Part shown: piece by piece, positions 10,605 to 19,023 of the stretch | Position numbering within the stretch: position 1 is the first letter of the stretch | Layout: each line of letters begins with the position of its first letter | Source of the DNA: Streptomyces marianii | GTDB taxonomy: Bacteria; Actinomycetota; Actinomycetes; Streptomycetales; Streptomycetaceae | Direction: 5' to 3' | NCBI RefSeq assembly: GCF_005795905.1 | Contig: NZ_VAWE01000001.1 | Span: forward strand, 2,576,501-2,640,500 | Length of the DNA stretch: 64,000 nucleotides | Notes under the pieces: model-generated | Told to the model about the DNA's origin: nothing | The model's input: the letters and a program-made list of their open reading frames with translations, nothing else | The model's database searches: none | Position numbers and translations under genes: made by a program

Positions 10605-11948
10605 CTACTTCCTCGCCGCCGTGAACCGCGAGCGCGCCCCGATCGCCGTCGCCCCGTTGATACCCGCAGGCACCGGGATGCGCTGCTCTTCGGGACCCAC
10701 GGCGGCCGCGTCGGCGGGGTCCGGTGCCGTAGCCGACGGGACTCCCGGCGCCGTGGGCGGCGCCGGCACCACGGGGCGCGGACGGCGGCGGTAGCGCGGC
10801 GGGACGAAGGACTCCGCCCAGCGCGGCGCCCGCGGGGTGAAGCGCGGCAGCAGCAGGAGCACCAGGCCCACGAAGCTCAGCACCACGATCGCGAAGACGA
10901 TCCACATCGAGGCGCTGTGCACCGAGTACAGGACCACACCGAACGCGATCAGGGCCGACCAGAAGTACATGATCAGCACCGCGCGGCTGTGCGAGTGCCC
11001 GATCTCCAGCAGCCGGTGGTGGAGATGGCCGCGGTCGGCGGCGAAGGGCGACTTGCCCTTCCAGGTCCGGCGGACGATCGCCAGCAGCAGGTCCGCCACG
11101 GGGATCGCGATGATCGTCAGCGGCAGCAGCAGCGGGATGAAGACGGGCAGTGCCGCGTGGGTCGCCTGCCGGGTGCTTCCCTCGAACAGCTTCAGCGCGT
11201 CCGGGTCCACCTGGCCGGTGACCGAGATCGCGGACGCGGCCAGGACCAGGCCGATCAGCATCGACCCCGAATCACCCATGAAGATCCGCGCCGGATGCAT
11301 GTTGTGCGGCAGGAAGCCCAGGCACATGCCCATCAGGACGGATGCGAACAGCGTCGCCGGAGCCGCGGCCTCGATCCCGTAGCCGAACCAGATCCGGTAC
11401 GCGTACAGGAAGAACGCCGCGGCCGCGATGCACACCATGCCCGCGGCCAGGCCGTCCAGGCCGTCCACGAAGTTCACCGCGTTGATCGTGATGACGACCA
11501 GCGCGACCGTCAGCAGCGTGCCCTGCCACTGGGTCAGGGAGACCGTCCCGACGCCCGGGATCGGCAGCCACAGGATCGTCAGACCCTGCATCACCATCAC
11601 GCCCGCGGCGATCATCTGGCCGCCGAGCTTGATCAGGGCGTCGATCTCGAACTTGTCGTCCAGCACACCGATCAGCCAGATCAGCGCGGCGCCGGAGAGC
11701 AGGGCGCGCGGTTCGTTGGACAGCTCGAACACGCTGTTGAGATTGCTCAGATGGTCGGCGACGAGAAGGCCGGCGCACAGGCCGAAGAACATGGCGATGC
11801 CGCCGAGCCGCGGCGTCGGTTCGCGGTGGACGTCGCGGGCCCGGATCTCCGGCATCGCCCCGGTCGCGATGGCGAACTTCCGCACCGGTCCGGTCAGAAG
11901 GTAGGTCACCGCAGCCGTGACACAGAGCGTCAGCAGGTAATCACGCAC
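10605..11948 (-). CDS. MraY/WecA-family polyprenyl-phosphate glycosylphosphotransferase
   Basis: 447 aa from GTG at 11948 (VRDYLLTLCV); an alternative GTG lies at 11987. It is a polytopic membrane enzyme that transfers a sugar-1-phosphate to undecaprenyl phosphate to start cell-envelope polymer synthesis. Diagnostic segments are HREPTPRLGGIAMF, GVLDDKFEID, NAVNFVDGLDGLAAG and FMGDSGSMLIG, containing the conserved Asp residues. A Pro/Ala-rich cytoplasmic C-terminal tail of about 90 residues is poorly conserved. The sugar donor (GlcNAc is usual for WecA) cannot be inferred. It lies between glyA and atpI, as in other Streptomyces. Confidence 0.88.
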   Translation of the reverse strand: MRDYLLTLCVTAAVTYLLTGPVRKFAIATGAMPEIRARDVHREPTPRLGGIAMFFGLCAGLLVADHLSNLNSVFELSNEPRALLSGAALIWLIGVLDDKFEIDALIKLGGQMIAAGVMVMQGLTILWLPIPGVGTVSLTQWQGTLLTVALVVITINAVNFVDGLDGLAAGMVCIAAAAFFLYAYRIWFGYGIEAAAPATLFASVLMGMCLGFLPHNMHPARIFMGDSGSMLIGLVLAASAISVTGQVDPDALKLFEGSTRQATHAALPVFIPLLLPLTIIAIPVADLLLAIVRRTWKGKSPFAADRGHLHHRLLEIGHSHSRAVLIMYFWSALIAFGVVLYSVHSASMWIVFAIVVLSFVGLVLLLLPRFTPRAPRWAESFVPPRYRRRPRPVVPAPPTAPGVPSATAPDPADAAAVGPEEQRIPVPAGINGATAIGARSRFTAARK

Positions 11949-12061
11949 GGGCTGCCCCAGAGGAATCGCTGGCCATCTCAGCCCCACACCCTAGCTTCGT
12001 TGGCCACATGCTTGAGGACATACGAGCGGCCCGGACGGTTCCAGGGCCCTCGCTTCTACCC

Positions 12062-13324
12062 TCAATACGGCGGAAATCTCCCGACCAGTTCCCGCACTTC
12101 TTCGCGAACGCGGTGGATCTCCTCGCCTTCCGCCCGCAGCGCCGTGGTGAAGAGCACGGCGATCCTCGCCATCTCGGCCTCGCCCATGCCCTGGGTGGTG
12201 ACGGCCGCGGTGCCGAGGCGGATGCCGCGGCCGTCGCCGTACGGCAGCGCACAGGTGTCGAGCACCATCCCGGCGGCGGCGAGCCGCCCGCGCGCCGTGC
12301 GGCCGTCCACACCCAGCGGCGCCGGGTCCGCGGTGATCAGATGGGTGTCCGTGCCGCCGGTGGTGACCGCGAAGCCCTCCGCCTCCAGCCCTTCCGCCAG
12401 GACCTTGGCGTTGGCGACGACGTGATGGGCGTAGCCGGCGAACCCCGGGGTGGCCGCCTCGCCGAAGGCCACGGCCTTGGCGGCGATCGTGTGCATCTGG
12501 GCACCGCCCTGGGTGAAGGGGAACACCGCCCGGTCGATCCGCTCCGCCAGATGGCTGCCGCAGAGGATCATCCCGCCGCGCGGACCGCGCAGCACCTTGT
12601 GCGTCGTGGCGCACACGACGTCCGCGTACGGGACCGGACTGGGGGCCGCTCCCCCGGCGATCAGGCCCATCGGATGCGCCGCGTCGGCGATGAGGTACGC
12701 GCCCACCTCGTCGGCGATCTCCCGGAACGCGGCGTAGTCGGGGTGCCGGGGGTAGGAGATCGAGCCGCAGACGATCGCCTTCGGCCGGTGCTCCCGGGCG
12801 AGTCTGAGGATGTGCTCGTGGTCGAGCAGCCCCGACTCGGCGTCGACTCCGTACGGCACGAACGTGAACCAGCGGCCGGAGAAGTTGGCCGGTGAGCCGT
12901 GTGTGAGGTGCCCGCCGAAGGCCAGGCCCATCGCGAGGACGGTGTCCCCCGGCCGCAGCAGCGCCGCGTACGCCGCGAGGACGGCCGAGGAGCCGGAGTG
13001 GGGCTGCACGTTGGCGTGGTCGGCGCCGAAGAGGGCGGTGGCACGGTCGACCGCGATCCGCTCGGCGGCGTCGACGAGCTCGCAGCCGCCGTGGTGGCGC
13101 GCCCCTGGATAGCCCTCGGCGTACTTGTTGGCGAGTGGGGAGCCCAGGGCCGCGAGGACCGCGGGCGAGGTGAAGTTCTCCGCGGCGATCAGCTGGAGGC
13201 TGTCGGCCTGCCGGGCCATCTCGCCGAGTACGACCTCGGCGATCTCGGGGTCCCGGCGGCGCAGGACGTCGAGGTCGGCGGGCGCGGCGGGGGTGCGGGC
13301 GGGTGCGGGGGTACTGACCGGCAT
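12062..13324 (-). CDS. glyA: Serine hydroxymethyltransferase family protein
   Basis: 420 aa, fold-type I PLP enzyme. The PLP lysine is in TTHKVLRGPRGG, the Asp/His pair in LIADAAHPMGL, and substrate-binding EGYPGARHHGG and the N-terminal AAENFTSPAVLAALGS are present. It interconverts serine and glycine with tetrahydrofolate. The N-terminus carries a Pro/Ala-rich extension (about 18 residues). Streptomyces often has more than one GlyA paralogue, and this one next to the PTP/Sua5 genes may be the secondary copy. Confidence 0.9.
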   Translation of the reverse strand: MPVSTPAPARTPAAPADLDVLRRRDPEIAEVVLGEMARQADSLQLIAAENFTSPAVLAALGSPLANKYAEGYPGARHHGGCELVDAAERIAVDRATALFGADHANVQPHSGSSAVLAAYAALLRPGDTVLAMGLAFGGHLTHGSPANFSGRWFTFVPYGVDAESGLLDHEHILRLAREHRPKAIVCGSISYPRHPDYAAFREIADEVGAYLIADAAHPMGLIAGGAAPSPVPYADVVCATTHKVLRGPRGGMILCGSHLAERIDRAVFPFTQGGAQMHTIAAKAVAFGEAATPGFAGYAHHVVANAKVLAEGLEAEGFAVTTGGTDTHLITADPAPLGVDGRTARGRLAAAGMVLDTCALPYGDGRGIRLGTAAVTTQGMGEAEMARIAVLFTTALRAEGEEIHRVREEVRELVGRFPPY

Positions 13325-13550
13325 CGTGGTCTCCCGGCCTCACGTTGGGGTGTACGGCCCCTCCAATGTAGGCCCGGGCGGACATGGCCGCCCGGTGTCC
13401 GGCGACCTGGATCCGCCCCGCTCGGCCGTCCGGACCTCGCCACCGCTCACCGGCCCCGCGGTTGCCTTTCCGGGGACCGGCCGCCGCCCGGCGGCAGGGA
13501 CGTGCGGCGTTCGGCGAGCCCGTGGCAGCGGCCCCGCCCGCCGCAGTCGC

Positions 13551-14201
13551 TCAGCGGCGGGCCGGTACGCCCGTCAACGCCGTCAGCACGGGGTCGAGCG
13601 CCTGGTGGATCTCGTCGCCGATGGAGCGGAAGAAGGTGATGGGCCCCCCGTACGGGTCGTAGACCTCGTCCGCCTCCGCGCTCGGCGCCAGCAGCCAGCC
13701 GCGCAGTGCCGCGGCCGCCCGCACCAGGGCCCTGGCCCGCTCGACGACACCGTCGTGGTCGGGGTCCGGCAGGGTCGCCGGGTCTATCGCCCGGACGAGC
13801 CGGGTGAACTCCTTCAGAGTGAACGTGCGCAGGCCCGCGGAGTGGCCCATGGAGATGACCTGCGCGCGGTGGTCGCGGGTGGCGGTGAGCACCAGGTCCG
13901 CCCGGATCACGTGCTCGTCGAGCAGCTCGCGCCCCGTGAAGCCGCTGGGGTCCGCGCCGAAGTCGGTGAGGACCGTCGCGGCGTTCGCCTCCATGGGTGC
14001 GCCCTCGTGGCCCCAGGTACCCGCGCTCTCCACGAGCAGCCCTCCGGCGAGGGGGTCGCCCAGCCGGTGGCTCAAGGCGTGCCGCGTCAGCCGCTCGGTG
14101 ATCGGCGAGCGGCAGACGTTGCCGGTGCTGACGTGGAGGATCCGGAATGTGCCGCCGACGGCGGCCGTACCTTCTATGCCACGTCCCTCAGGGACGGTCA
14201 C
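13551..14201 (-). CDS. Low-molecular-weight protein-tyrosine-phosphatase-like protein lacking the P-loop Cys
   Basis: 216 aa. The P-loop reads ILHVSTGNVCRSPITERL. In true LMW-PTPs this is VCxGNxCRSP with the first Cys as nucleophile; here that position is Ser (codon AGC at 14127-14129 on the minus strand). The Arg of the loop and the general-acid type DPYGG segment near the C-terminus remain. I recall the same VSTGN form in other streptomycetes, so the change may be ancestral. The protein is either a pseudophosphatase (phosphotyrosine binder) or uses another chemistry. It is 28 bp downstream of the Sua5 gene. Confidence 0.8.
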   Translation of the reverse strand: MTVPEGRGIEGTAAVGGTFRILHVSTGNVCRSPITERLTRHALSHRLGDPLAGGLLVESAGTWGHEGAPMEANAATVLTDFGADPSGFTGRELLDEHVIRADLVLTATRDHRAQVISMGHSAGLRTFTLKEFTRLVRAIDPATLPDPDHDGVVERARALVRAAAALRGWLLAPSAEADEVYDPYGGPITFFRSIGDEIHQALDPVLTALTGVPARR

Positions 14202-14229
14202 TGTGCCGGCCCCCGGCTGTTCGCTCCGG

Positions 14230-14877
14230 TCACGGTGCCACCTCGAGGTCGGGTACGACCTTGCGGAGTTCGTCCGCCTCCAGGGCGCCCACGCGCAGCA
14301 GGACCGGCACCTTGCCGGTGACGTCGACGATCGAGGACGGCACGTTGCCGGGCGTCGGGCCGCCGTCGAGGTAGACGGAGACCGAGTCGCCGAGCATGCC
14401 CTGCGCGGCGTCGCAGGTCTCGGGTGCCGGATGTCCCGTCAGGTTCGCGGACGACACGGCCATGGGGCCGACCTCGGTGAGCAGTTCGATGGCGACCGGG
14501 TGCAGCGGCATACGGATGGCGACGGTGCCGCGGGTGTCCCCGAGATCCCACTGGAGCGACGGCTGGTGCCGGGCGACGAGCGTCAGCGCACCGGGCCAGA
14601 AGGCGTCGACGAGCTCCCACGCCTGCTCGGAGAAGTCGGTGACCAGGCCGTGGAGCGTGTTCGGGGAGCCGATGAGGACCGGGGTGGGCATGTTGCGGCC
14701 CCGTCCCTTGGCCGCCAGCAGGTCGGCGACGGCCTCGGAGCCGAAGGCGTCCGCGCCGATGCCGTAGACGGTGTCGGTGGGCAGCACGACGAGCTCGCCG
14801 CGGCGGACGGCCGAGGCCGCTTCGCGCAGGCCGGTGGTGCGGTCCGTCGCGTCGTTGCAGTCGTATCGCCGAGCCAT
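14230..14877 (-). CDS. L-threonylcarbamoyladenylate synthase (Sua5/YwlC/YrdC)
   Basis: 215 aa. It makes threonylcarbamoyl-AMP for the t6A modification at position 37 of ANN-decoding tRNAs. The YrdC core is clear: GELVVLPTDTVYGIGADAF, KGRGRNMPTPVLIG and the SSANLTGHPAP segment. It is full length for the short (YrdC-only) form and lies in the prfA-prmC translation-related cluster. Confidence 0.93.
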   Translation of the reverse strand: MARRYDCNDATDRTTGLREAASAVRRGELVVLPTDTVYGIGADAFGSEAVADLLAAKGRGRNMPTPVLIGSPNTLHGLVTDFSEQAWELVDAFWPGALTLVARHQPSLQWDLGDTRGTVAIRMPLHPVAIELLTEVGPMAVSSANLTGHPAPETCDAAQGMLGDSVSVYLDGGPTPGNVPSSIVDVTGKVPVLLRVGALEADELRKVVPDLEVAP

Positions 14878-15016
14878 CAGCGGGCCTCCTCGTTTTCGGT
14901 CACTCGGTTCTTCCCCCGGCCGCCGGCCGGGGGGACCCCCACCGAGCCGCTCGGGCGGGCGTCGACGGCCGGTCGTGCGCGGCCCCGGGCCGGCCGGGCC
15001 CTTCTCGCGGTCTCCC

Positions 15017-15898
15017 TCACGGCAGCGCCTTGCGGGCCGTCGCGAAGCGCGGTCGGTTGTTCAGGTCGGGGTGGTCGGCCGCGTCCGCCCAGCCCGCCTC
15101 CTCGTTGAAGATCCAGGGCACCTGGCCGCCCTGGGTGTCGGCGTGCTCGACGACGACGAGACCGCCCGGGCGCAGCAGCCGGTGCGCGGTGCGCTCGATG
15201 CCGCGGATGGTGTCGAGGCCGTCCTCACCGGAGAAGAGAGCCATCTGGGGGTCGTGGTCACGCGCCTCGGGCGCCACGTACTCCCACTCGGTGAGGGGGA
15301 TGTACGGCGGGTTGGAGATGACGAGGTCGACCTGGCCGTCGAGCTCGGGGAGAGCGGCGAGGGCGTCACCGTGGTGGACGGTGACCCGGGAGCCCTCGGC
15401 GTTCTTCCGGGTCCAGCCGATCGCGTCGTCGGACAGTTCCACGGCGTACACGCGCGAGCGCGGGACCTCCTGGGCGATGGCCAGCGCGATGGCGCCCGAG
15501 CCGGAGCACAGGTCGACGACGAGCGGCTCCACGACGTCCATGGCGCGCACCGCGTCTATGGCCCAGCCGACGACCGACTCGGTCTCGGGCCGCGGTACGA
15601 AGACGCCGGGGCCCACCTGGAGCTCCAGATAGCGGAAGAAGGCGCGCCCGGTGATGTGCTGCAGCGGCTCGCGGGCCTCGCGGCGGGCGACGGCCTCCCA
15701 GTAGCGGGCGTCGAAGTCCGCGTCCTTGACCAGATGCAGTTCGCCGCGCTTCACCCCGTGGACGAACGCGGCGAGCTCCTCCGCGTCGAAGCGCGGTGAG
15801 GGCACGCCGGCATCGGCCAGCCGCTGGGTGGCCTGGGCCACCTCGGCAAGCAGCAAGGAGCGGGGGTACCGGGGTCGTCCCCCGGGGAGCGACTGCAC
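15017..15898 (-). CDS. prmC: Release factor glutamine methyltransferase
   Basis: 293 aa from GTG at 15898, chosen because GGAGGA lies 6 bases upstream. It methylates the Gln of the GGQ motif of RF1/RF2 using SAM. Motifs: helical N-domain LAEVAQATQRLADAG, FVPRPETE, SAM loop VDLCSGSGAIALAIA and catalytic NPPY (VISNPPYIPL). It lies 43 bp after prfA, whose product is its substrate. The first 13 residues are encoded by a GC-rich palindrome-like stretch. Confidence 0.95.
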   Translation of the reverse strand: MQSLPGGRPRYPRSLLLAEVAQATQRLADAGVPSPRFDAEELAAFVHGVKRGELHLVKDADFDARYWEAVARREAREPLQHITGRAFFRYLELQVGPGVFVPRPETESVVGWAIDAVRAMDVVEPLVVDLCSGSGAIALAIAQEVPRSRVYAVELSDDAIGWTRKNAEGSRVTVHHGDALAALPELDGQVDLVISNPPYIPLTEWEYVAPEARDHDPQMALFSGEDGLDTIRGIERTAHRLLRPGGLVVVEHADTQGGQVPWIFNEEAGWADAADHPDLNNRPRFATARKALP

Positions 15899-15941
15899 GC
15901 TGGTCCTCCGGGCTGGGCGGGGCTGTTCGGGGTGTCGCGGA

Positions 15942-17015
15942 CTACGCCGCGGCGAGCTTCGCGGCGGAGTCGGCGTCGACGCAGGCCTGGATCACGGCGT
16001 CCAGTTCTCCGTCGAGCACCTGGTCCAAGTTGTACGCCTTGAAGCCGACGCGGTGGTCCGAGATGCGGTTTTCGGGGAAGTTGTACGTACGGATCTTCTC
16101 GGAGCGGTCGACCGTGCGGACCTGGCTGCGCCGGGCGTCCGCCGCCTCCTGCTCGGCCGCCTCCTGGGCCGCCGCGAGAAGCCTGGAGCGCAGGATACGC
16201 ATGGCCTGCTCCTTGTTCTGGAGCTGGCTCTTCTCGTTCTGGCAGGAGGCGACGACTCCGGTCGGGATGTGCGTGATGCGCACGGCGGAGTCCGTGGTGT
16301 TGACGGACTGGCCGCCGGGGCCGGAGGAGCGGTAGACGTCGATGCGCAGATCGTTGGGGTTGATCTCCACGTCGATCTCCTCGGCCTCGGGGGTCACGAG
16401 GACACCGGCGGCGGAGGTGTGGATCCGGCCCTGGGACTCGGTCGCGGGGACCCGCTGCACCCGGTGCACCCCGCCCTCGTACTTCAGGCGCGCCCAGACG
16501 CCCTGGCCTGGCTCCGGCGTCGCGTTGCCCTTGAGCTTCACGGCGACCTGGACGTCCTTGTAGCCGCCGAGCTCGGACTCGGTGGCGTCGATGATCTCGG
16601 TCTTCCAGCCGACGCGCTCGGCGTAGCGGAGGTACATCCGCAGCAGGTCGCCGGCGAACAGCGCGGACTCGTCGCCGCCCGCGCCCGCCTTGATCTCCAG
16701 GATGACGTCCTTGTCGTCGCTGGGGTCGCGGGGCACCAGCAGCAGCCGCAGCTTCTCGGTCAGCTCCTCGCGCTGCTTCTCCAGCTGCTTCACCTCGGCG
16801 GCGAAGTCCGGGTCGTCGGCGGCGAGTTCGCGGGCCGTCTCGATGTCGTCCCCGGTCTGCTTCCAGGAGCGGTAGGTGCCGACGATCGGGGTCAGTTCGG
16901 CGTACCGCTTGTTGAGCTTGCGCGCGTGTCCCTGGTCGGCGTGGACCGAAGGGTCGGCGAGCTGCTTCTCGAGGCCGGCGTGCTCGCCGACCAGTTCCTC
17001 GACCGCTTCGAACAT
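15942..17015 (-). CDS. prfA: Peptide chain release factor 1
   Basis: 357 aa. It recognises UAA/UAG and triggers hydrolysis of peptidyl-tRNA. The GGQ motif is in [20 protein letters not shown] and the stop-codon-reading region near [12 protein letters not shown]. It is full length and lies in the order rpmE-prfA-prmC. Confidence 0.97.
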   Translation of the reverse strand: MFEAVEELVGEHAGLEKQLADPSVHADQGHARKLNKRYAELTPIVGTYRSWKQTGDDIETARELAADDPDFAAEVKQLEKQREELTEKLRLLLVPRDPSDDKDVILEIKAGAGGDESALFAGDLLRMYLRYAERVGWKTEIIDATESELGGYKDVQVAVKLKGNATPEPGQGVWARLKYEGGVHRVQRVPATESQGRIHTSAAGVLVTPEAEEIDVEINPNDLRIDVYRSSGPGGQSVNTTDSAVRITHIPTGVVASCQNEKSQLQNKEQAMRILRSRLLAAAQEAAEQEAADARRSQVRTVDRSEKIRTYNFPENRISDHRVGFKAYNLDQVLDGELDAVIQACVDADSAAKLAAA

Positions 17016-17066
17016 CGAAGGCTCCTGGTTCTCGTACGGCTGGGTGGCTGCGGGAGAGACGGCAAA

Positions 17067-17111
17067 GCGCCGGTCCCGGCCGCCCGCGCAGGGGCAGCCG
17101 AAGACCGGCGC
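17067..17111 (-). terminator. Hairpin in the rpmE-prfA spacer
   Basis: A 9-bp stem (GCGCCGGTC 17067-17075 with GACCGGCGC 17103-17111) lies 10 bp after the rpmE stop on the coding strand, suggesting partial termination before prfA. Confidence 0.5.
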
Positions 17112-17120
17112 AGTGGCTCG

Positions 17121-17345
17121 CTACTTCTTGGCGGAGCCGGCAGCCTTGCCGAAGCGGGCCTCGAAGCGGGCCACACGGCCACCGGTGTCGAGGATCTTCT
17201 GCTTGCCCGTGTAGAACGGGTGGCACTCGGAGCAGACCTCGGCGCGGATGTTGCCGGCCTGGATCGTGCTACGGGTCGTGAACGACGCGCCACAGGTGCA
17301 GCTCACCTGGGTCTCGACGTACTCGGGGTGGATGTCGCGCTTCAA
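17121..17345 (-). CDS. rpmE: 50S ribosomal protein L31
   Basis: 74 aa from a TTG start at 17345 ([18 protein letters not shown]), supported by AGGAG five bases upstream; the open frame extends to 17441 but without homology. The zinc-binding form of L31 is shown by CTC and CSEC (four cysteines). Such C+ forms are replaced by C- paralogues under zinc limitation in Streptomyces. Confidence 0.95.
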   Translation of the reverse strand: MKRDIHPEYVETQVSCTCGASFTTRSTIQAGNIRAEVCSECHPFYTGKQKILDTGGRVARFEARFGKAAGSAKK

Positions 17346-17593
17346 GGTGTCTCCTAGATTCGGGAGGGCGCCGGGTCGCACGCGCGGGATGCGCGGACGT
17401 GAACCGGGGCCGACGTACCAGTCTGCCAGGACCGGCCGCATCTCCCAAAACCGGGGGGCGCCGCCGGGTATTCCCGGGCCTCCCGGCCTGCCGCGTCCCG
17501 CCCGGGGCCGGCGCGGCCGTGGTCCCGGTCCGCCGCCGAGCCCGATCGCGGGTGGCCGGGCCGGCTGCGGCTCGCGCCCCGGCCCCCGCCCCG

Positions 17594-18682
17594 CTACTTC
17601 ACGATGCCCTCGGCCTGCCCGTCCGCGGTGCCCTCGGTGGCGGAGGCGGGGATGGGCAGATCGTTGCGCAGCGCGGCCCAGACCTGCTCGCCCTGTTTCT
17701 CCAGGGGCGCGACGCGGTTCGGGTCCCGCTCGTCGTAGTCCACCGGCATGGTGATCATCTGGATGTCCTCGGGGCCGAGGCCCTTGAGGCCGTTGGCGAA
17801 GCCGATGAGCTCCTGGACGGAGTCGAGCTCGGAGTCGGGAGTGATCGCCTTGGTGGCGGTGTCGGCGAGGTCGTACAGCTTCTTCGGGTTGCCGAACACG
17901 CCGATGTCCCTGACCTGCTGGATCAGCGCCTTGATGAAGGCCTGCTGCAGCTGGATCCGGCCGAGGTCGCTGCCGTTGCCGACGGCCTTGCGGGTGCGCA
18001 CCAGCCCGAGGGCCTGCTCCCCGCTGAGCGTGTGCGTGCCGGGTTCGAGGTCGAGGTGGCTACTGGAGTCCCTGATCGCCTCGGTGGTGGTGACGTCCAC
18101 GCCGCCGAGTTCGTCCACGAGCTCCTTGAAGCCGGTGAAGTCGACCTCCATGTAGTGGTCCATGCGGATGCCGGAGATCTTCTCGACGGTCTTCACCGCG
18201 CAGGCCGGGCCGCCGACCTCGTACGCCGTGTTGAACATGGCGCGGCGCTCGCCGGGAACGCTGCCGCCCCGGCTGTCGGTGCAGCCGGGGCGGTCGATCA
18301 GGGTGTCGCGGGGCACGGACACGACGGCGGCCTTCCTGTGGCCCTCGTATATGTGCACGATCATCGCCGTGTCGGAGCGGGCACCGCCCTCGTCCCTGCC
18401 GTACTCCCCGTTCGCGCCGGCGCGGGAGTCGGAACCGAGGACGAGGATGTCCATGGAGCCGTTGTCGACGTCGTCCGGGCGGTCGGTGCCGAGCTGGCCG
18501 CTGATGTCGACGCCCTGGATGTTGCCGTCGAGCTTGAGGTAGACCCAGCCGAGCCCCGACCCCCCGACGAGCACGAGCCCGGCCGCGGACCACGCGGCGA
18601 GCGTCGCGGCCCGGCGCCGCGCGGTGGGCGGCTTACGGCGACTGCCCGTACCGCGTATTCGGCCCTTGCTCTGGTCCGCCAT
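17594..18682 (-). CDS. LytR-CpsA-Psr (LCP) family protein
   Basis: 362 aa. A short cytoplasmic basic N-terminus ([11 protein letters not shown]), one membrane helix ([20 protein letters not shown]) and an extracellular LCP domain are seen. Signature segments are [36 protein letters not shown] and [26 protein letters not shown] enzymes attach polyprenyl-linked glycopolymers to peptidoglycan. The Asp and Arg residues that bind the pyrophosphate lipid are present. Monocistronic appearance between terminators. Confidence 0.92.
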   Translation of the reverse strand: MADQSKGRIRGTGSRRKPPTARRRAATLAAWSAAGLVLVGGSGLGWVYLKLDGNIQGVDISGQLGTDRPDDVDNGSMDILVLGSDSRAGANGEYGRDEGGARSDTAMIVHIYEGHRKAAVVSVPRDTLIDRPGCTDSRGGSVPGERRAMFNTAYEVGGPACAVKTVEKISGIRMDHYMEVDFTGFKELVDELGGVDVTTTEAIRDSSSHLDLEPGTHTLSGEQALGLVRTRKAVGNGSDLGRIQLQQAFIKALIQQVRDIGVFGNPKKLYDLADTATKAITPDSELDSVQELIGFANGLKGLGPEDIQMITMPVDYDERDPNRVAPLEKQGEQVWAALRNDLPIPASATEGTADGQAEGIVK

Positions 18683-18839
18683 GGCTCCCCAAGTCCTCGT
18701 AGGTCCCGTTACCCCCGGCCACGGTCTTCAGGCACGGTTTCATCCACCCTGTCAAGCTTTGTTACTCCACCTGTGAGACCGGCGAGGGGCAAGAAGGGTT
18801 GCACGGGCCCCTGAGAGGTCCATGAGAAGCGCATGAAGA

Positions 18840-18882
18840 AGGGCCTGTGCGCACCGAGGGTGATTCGGTGCGCACAGGCCCT
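18840..18882. terminator. Terminator hairpin, 18-bp perfect stem
   Basis: 18840-18857 pairs perfectly with 18865-18882 around a 7-nt loop. It lies downstream of the minus-strand trypsin-like gene and insulates the LCP gene. Confidence 0.75.
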
Positions 18883-18945
18883 CTGCGACCTGCGGTGGCG
18901 CTCCGGCCGGCGGCGGGGGCCGAGGGCCCCCTTCGCCGTGGACCG

Positions 18946-18984
18946 CCGCCGGGCGTGTGGTGGACGTCCCCTCACGCCCGGCGG
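18946..18984. terminator. Second hairpin downstream of the trypsin-like gene
   Basis: A 12-bp stem (CCGCCGGGCGTG 18946-18957 with CACGCCCGGCGG 18973-18984) lies about 40 bp after the trypsin-like stop, giving tandem terminators with the 18840-18882 hairpin. Confidence 0.65.
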
Positions 18985-19023
18985 CTTCCGCCGGTTCTGT
19001 CCAGGTTCGCGCCCCTGACGGGG

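Larger units (their letters stand above)
18683..19023. other. Intergenic region with two strong hairpins
   Basis: 341 bp between the LCP gene start and the stop of the trypsin-like gene, both on the minus strand. It holds two hairpins (listed separately) near the trypsin-like gene and, proximal to the LCP gene, its probable promoter region (around 18740-18780, AT-richer). No gene is apparent. Confidence 0.5.
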
